Positions 60,223 through 64,000 of a stretch of DNA of 64,000 bases are shown piece by piece. Source of the stretch: Candidatus Nitrososphaera evergladensis SR1 (lineage in GTDB: Archaea; Thermoproteota; Nitrososphaeria; Nitrososphaerales; Nitrososphaeraceae); assembly GCF_000730285.1 (NCBI RefSeq), contig NZ_CP007174.1, positions 1,798,001-1,862,000 of the forward strand. The letters run 5' to 3'. The first letter of the stretch is position 1. The number at the start of each line of letters is the position of its first letter. The translations under genes and the position numbers were made by a program. The notes beneath the pieces are model-generated. The model was not told where the DNA came from. It saw only the letters and a list, made by a program, of their open reading frames with translations, and searched no databases.

Positions 60223-61311
60223 TTGCCCGACGCCGACGTGCCTTCTGACATTGAAATAATAAAGCAGCGCAAAAAAGACGGAATAGACATTCCTCTGCAA
60301 AAAGACGTGCAGGCCCGCGCGACATCGACGTATCTCGAATACGTAAAACTGGTGCACAACGCGCTCCCGGAGCTTGACTATGACGACATCGACCTTTCGA
60401 CCACGTTTCTAGGCCACAGGTTTTCTGCGCCGTTGATAATCGACTCGATGACCGGCGGCACCGACGAGGCGACCGTTATAAACGGCAGGCTGGGCGAGCT
60501 GGCAGAAAAGTACGGCCTTGGCATGGGACTTGGAAGCCAGCGCGCAGGACTGAAAAGCGAGGAGCTGGCATCCACTTATTCGGTTGCAAGAAAGAACGCG
60601 CCAAACGCGTTTTTGATAGCAAACATTGGAGGCGCGCAGCTGGCCAAGGGACTGTCTGTCGATGACGCAAGAAAGATTGTCAGGATGATACGGGCAAACG
60701 CGCTCGTCGTCCACCTTAACCCGTTGCAAGAGCTGGTGCAGCCAGAGGGCGAGCCCCGCTATAGGGGCGTCTATGCAAAGATTGTAGAGCTTGTCAAGAG
60801 CATGGACGTGCCGGTGATTGTCAAGGAAGTGGGGGCAGGCATCTCGCGTGAAGTCGCAATAAAACTGGAAATGGCCGGCGTCTCTGCGATAAATGTCGCT
60901 GGATCTGGAGGGACAAGCTGGGCCGGTGTGGAAAAGCTGCGCGCAGACATGGTTAAGGATCGCAAAAAGGCGCGCCTTGGCGAGATGTTCTGGGACTGGG
61001 GCATACCAACTGCCGCAAGCCTAATTGAAGCGCGGAAAGCCGTCAAAGTTCCGCTTGTCGCGTCGGGCGGGCTCAGAAACGGCCTTGAAGTCGCAAAATG
61101 CGTCGCGCTTGGAGCGAGCATGTCTGCGATGGCGTATCCATTCCTAAAAGCCGCGGCGCAGTCGAGGGAGGCGCTTTTCGAGTTTGCAGACTCTGTTCTG
61201 GCAGAACTTCAAAGCGCGATGTTCCTTGTAGGAGCCGCAAACGTGCGCGCACTTGCCAGCTCAAGGTATATATTGACAGGAGCTTTAGCACAAGAGGTTA
61301 GCCGCGCATGA
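60223..61311 (+). CDS. fni: Isopentenyl-diphosphate delta-isomerase, type 2
   Basis: FMN- and NADPH-dependent isomerase converting IPP to DMAPP. Family blocks: IDSMTGGTDEATVINGRLGE, GLGSQRAGLKSEELAST, NIGGAQLAKG, HLNPLQELVQPEG, VIVKEVGAGISREVA, GSGGTSWAGVE and SGGLRNGLEVAKC. 362 residues from a TTG at 60223. Its stop overlaps the idsA start (ATGA), showing translational coupling. Confidence 0.95.
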   Translation: MPDADVPSDIEIIKQRKKDGIDIPLQKDVQARATSTYLEYVKLVHNALPELDYDDIDLSTTFLGHRFSAPLIIDSMTGGTDEATVINGRLGELAEKYGLGMGLGSQRAGLKSEELASTYSVARKNAPNAFLIANIGGAQLAKGLSVDDARKIVRMIRANALVVHLNPLQELVQPEGEPRYRGVYAKIVELVKSMDVPVIVKEVGAGISREVAIKLEMAGVSAINVAGSGGTSWAGVEKLRADMVKDRKKARLGEMFWDWGIPTAASLIEARKAVKVPLVASGGLRNGLEVAKCVALGASMSAMAYPFLKAAAQSREALFEFADSVLAELQSAMFLVGAANVRALASSRYILTGALAQEVSRA

Positions 61312-62315
61312 AGGCAAGCAGCATGAAAAACGAACTTGATTCGTGCGCTTTTGTCGTCAACGAGTTCCTGCTTTCACAGCTTGACGGCAAGCCAAAAGCG
61401 CTGTATCAGGCTTCGTCCCATTACATCAGGTCAGGAGGCAAGCGCCTGCGGCCGTTCATGGTAATCAAGAGTTGCGAGCTTTTAGGTGGCGTAGTAAAGC
61501 GCGCCCTTCCAGCGGCAGGCGCGGTGGAACTCGTGCACAACTTTACGCTCGTCCATGACGACATCATGGACAACGACGAGATGCGCCACGGAGTTGCGAC
61601 CGTGCACCACCAGTACGGGCTCCCGCTTGCAATCCTTGGCGGAGACATACTCTTCTCAAAGGCGTTTGAGATCCTTTCCTACAGCGGAAGAAAGGTCGGA
61701 ATCGGCGAAAAAGAGATAACAGAGATGGTCGGCCGCCTTGCAAACTCGTGTACCGTCATCTGCGAGGGCCAGACAATAGACATCGACTTTGCCTCAAACA
61801 CAAAATTCCCAAGCGAGAGCCAGTACATTGACATGATAGGCAAAAAGACCGCCGCGCTCTTTGAGGTGTCGTGCGCAATGGGCGCCCTGTCGTCGCCAAA
61901 TCCCAGCAGCAAGGACGTGGACAGCCTTGCCTCGTTTGGCAGGAACATCGGCGTGGCGTTTCAGCTGGTGGACGACCTTATCGGGGCGATAGGCGACCCC
62001 AAGGTGACGGGCAAGGCCGCCGGAAACGACATCCGCGAGGGCAAAAAGACGCTTCCGATACTGCTTGCGCTGCGCAAGGCCAAGGGCGACGAGCGTGACA
62101 AGCTGATGAAGGTGTTTGGATCAAAGGCCGCCTCCGCGCAGGAGATAAAAGATGCAGTCAAGGTCGTGTCGGACATGGGAATCGACGAAGACGTGAGAAA
62201 CGCGGCGCGGCAGCACATGGCCAAGGCGCTTGGCTCCATTGAAGGCTATTCAAACGCCGACGCAAGGCGCTCGCTCCAGTTTGCCGCAGATTTTATTGTC
62301 GGCAGGAGTCTGTAG
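61308..62315 (+). CDS. idsA: Geranylgeranyl diphosphate synthase (polyprenyl synthetase)
   Basis: Trans-prenyltransferase joining IPP units onto DMAPP to GGPP for archaeal ether lipids. First aspartate-rich motif LVHDDIMDNDEMRHG; second FQLVDDLIGAIGD; also RSGGKRLRPFMV and GGDILFSKAF. 335 residues. Residues before the first motif (LVHNFTLVHDD) are bulky at the position controlling chain length; the exact product length is not read here. Starts with ATG overlapping the previous stop by four bases. Confidence 0.94.
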   Translation: MKASSMKNELDSCAFVVNEFLLSQLDGKPKALYQASSHYIRSGGKRLRPFMVIKSCELLGGVVKRALPAAGAVELVHNFTLVHDDIMDNDEMRHGVATVHHQYGLPLAILGGDILFSKAFEILSYSGRKVGIGEKEITEMVGRLANSCTVICEGQTIDIDFASNTKFPSESQYIDMIGKKTAALFEVSCAMGALSSPNPSSKDVDSLASFGRNIGVAFQLVDDLIGAIGDPKVTGKAAGNDIREGKKTLPILLALRKAKGDERDKLMKVFGSKAASAQEIKDAVKVVSDMGIDEDVRNAARQHMAKALGSIEGYSNADARRSLQFAADFIVGRSL

Positions 62316-62320
62316 ATCTG

Positions 62321-64000
62321 TGCCGCTTGACAGCGAGATAGAAAAACTTGCCAGGACGCTTGCGCTGAAAAACGCGCTAGAGCACGGAGGCAAGGCGGCG
62401 TTTGACGCCGTGATTTCAAAGTTCATTGGATCGCGCCCTGACAAGCGCGCCGAAATAAAATCGCTGATACCAGAGATAAAGGCAGTAGTGCAGGCGGTAA
62501 ATGCCATGCCTGCCGCAGAGCAAAAGGCGCTTCTGGAGCAGCTTGCACCCGGCGAACTAGAAGCCAAAAAAACACACGCCGAGTCCGGCCCGCGCCTTCC
62601 GCCGCTTGAAGGCGCAGTAATGGGGAGCGTGGTGACGCGGTTTCCTCCAGAGCCAAACGGCTACCCGCACATAGGACACGCAAAAGCCGCGATAATCGAC
62701 GAGGAGTATGCCCGCATGTACCAGGGAAAACTGGTACTGCGCTTTGACGACACCAACCCGCTCAAGGAAAAGCTGGAATACTATGGCGCAATAGCAGAAG
62801 GGCTAAAATGGCTTGGAGTAAAGCCCGACATTGTAAAGAACACTTCAGACGACATTTCAAAAATCCACGAGCTGGGAAAAAAGCTGGTGGAGGCAGGCGG
62901 CGCGTACGTGTGCACTTGCAGCCAGGACAAGATCCATGATTTGCGCGCAAAGGGCTTGCCGTGCGAATGCCGGCTGCTTGACCATTCAACCGCGCTTGAC
63001 AGGATGGGCAGGATGTTTGACGGCTCGTACGAGCAGAACCAGGCCATAATCCGCTTCAAGGGCGACATGGCAGACCAAAACACCGCAATGCGCGACCCTA
63101 CGCTATTTCGCATAATCGAAGGCGCGCATCCTCTGCTTGGAAACAGGGTCAGGGTGTGGCCCACGTACGACTTTGCCGCGCCCATAGAAGACAGCCTCGA
63201 CGGCGTGACGCACGCCATGAGGACCAAGGAGTACGAGTTGCGCAACGCGCTGTACTATGCGATACTTGACAGGCTTGCCATGCGCACGCCGGTGATGATC
63301 GAGTTTTCCCGCCTGGAATTTGAAGGGATACCCGTGTCAAAGAGAAAGATCCGCCCGCTCATAGACAACGGCACGATATCAAGCTGGGACGACCCGCGCC
63401 TTCCGACGCTTTCTGCGTTTAGGCGCCGCGGCTTTGTGCCAGAAGCGATACGCAAGTTCGTTCTGTCGCTTGGAATCACGCTTGCAGAAACCAAGCCGCC
63501 GTTCGAGTCGCTTGAGGCATACAACCGCAAAGTAATCGACCCGACCTCCATGCGCCTTTTCTTTGTGCGCGACCCTGTTGAAGTGCAGATTGAAGGCGCA
63601 GCGCCGATGGAGGTGACGCTCAAGAACCACCCGACCGACGCGTCTTTGGGCTCCAGAAAGGTAAGGGTGTCTGACAGGGTATACATTGCAGGCGAAGATG
63701 CTGCAAACCTGAAGGCAGGCGACGAGGTGCGCCTCATCGAGCTTTACAACATCCGCATAAAGCAAATCATAAAACAAGAAGGCGGAAAGGTGGCGTCAAT
63801 CGTAGCCGAGGTCGGCGGAGACGAAATCCGCCAGTCGATGCCCAAGATCCAGTGGATTGCAAAGAATGATATAGTTGAGTTTAAGGTTATGATTCCCAAG
63901 GAACTGTACATAGGTGAGGAGTACAATACGAAAAGCCTTGAAATAGCAAAAGGTGGGGCAGAGTCGTTTGCGGCCGCCCTTGCGCCCGATACCTGCGTCC
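62321..64000 (+). CDS. gltX: Glutamyl-tRNA synthetase (partial at the window end)
   Basis: Charges tRNA-Glu; archaeal-type, related to GlnRS. GTG start five bases after idsA. The N-terminal 90 residues are a helical domain; the catalytic core starts VVTRFPPEPNGYPHIGHAKA, containing the HIGH motif in PHIGH. LRFDDTNPLKEK, the class I second motif VSKRKI (KMSKS equivalent) and the beta-barrel anticodon domain follow. 560 codons are seen and the frame is open at 64000. Archaeal, not bacterial, in style (FPPEPNGY and DDTNP). It shares the operon with isoprenoid genes, a coupling that may be only positional. Confidence 0.95.

Overview
The window reads as a chromosome segment of an ammonia-oxidising-type Thaumarchaeon (Nitrososphaerota), most like the genus Nitrososphaera. 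Archaeal markers are RNA polymerase subunit Rpo6/RpoK, ribosomal proteins S25e, S4 and S13, an ATP-dependent DNA ligase, TFB, a GPN-loop GTPase, a PAC2 proteasome-assembly chaperone, archaeal isoprenoid enzymes (isopentenyl phosphate kinase, type 2 isomerase, GGPP synthase) and archaeal-type GluRS. Pointing to Thaumarchaea are a CdvB/ESCRT-III division protein, a crotonyl-CoA hydratase family member like that of the thaumarchaeal 3-hydroxypropionate/4-hydroxybutyrate cycle, CofE for F420, and many small proteins of thaumarchaeal character. No amo genes, rRNA, tRNA or CRISPR array were recognised. Genus assignment is an inference from gene content.

Layout. 1-3.4 kb: rpoK (cut by the window edge), cyclophilin-like protein, S25e, DNA ligase. 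3.5-8.5 kb: an AT-richer accessory stretch of bacterial flavour: a truncated and frameshifted uracil-DNA glycosylase, a frameshifted NAD-dependent formate dehydrogenase, a Rieske-ferredoxin reductase fusion, a ferritin-like protein and a small beta-grasp candidate. 8.6-19 kb: core genes (PAC2 chaperone, CopA, agmatinase-family enzyme, hydratase, homoserine kinase with GPN GTPase, UPF0104-like membrane protein, CdvB). 19-22.6 kb: AT-rich stretch with small zinc proteins, a frame-disrupted PRC-barrel gene, an MDR dehydrogenase and a carbonic-anhydrase-like protein. 22.8-31 kb: GlmS, an HTH plus S-layer-like protein, rps4/rps13, a MoxR-VWA pair. 31-36 kb: two secreted proteins, a large metzincin protease and a YVTN-type beta-propeller. 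36-43.5 kb: HAD phosphatase, RidA, CofE, alpha/beta hydrolase, a TusA-cysteine synthase operon behind a palindrome, thioredoxin reductase. 43.7-56.3 kb: an AT-rich, gene-sparse accessory region with TFB, a class III cyclase, radical SAM protein, two stand-alone Lrp-type RAM domains (one frameshifted), three paralogous mini zinc ribbons, an HflX remnant without its N-terminus, and Thi4. 56.4-64 kb: core again, with inositol-phosphate synthase, a TPR protein, and the tight operon ipk-fni-idsA-gltX, where gltX runs off the end.

How the genes act together. The last operon makes IPP, isomerises it and builds GGPP for ether lipids, with inositol-1-phosphate synthase nearby for polar headgroups. TusA plus cysteine synthase, Thi4 and thioredoxin reductase form a loose sulfur and redox theme. 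Many starts are TTG or GTG lying about 22-32 bases after a TATA box, indicating leaderless mRNAs. That spacing was used to choose several starts. At least five genes in the AT-rich stretches are truncated or frame-disrupted, so these stretches look like zones of gene gain and decay.
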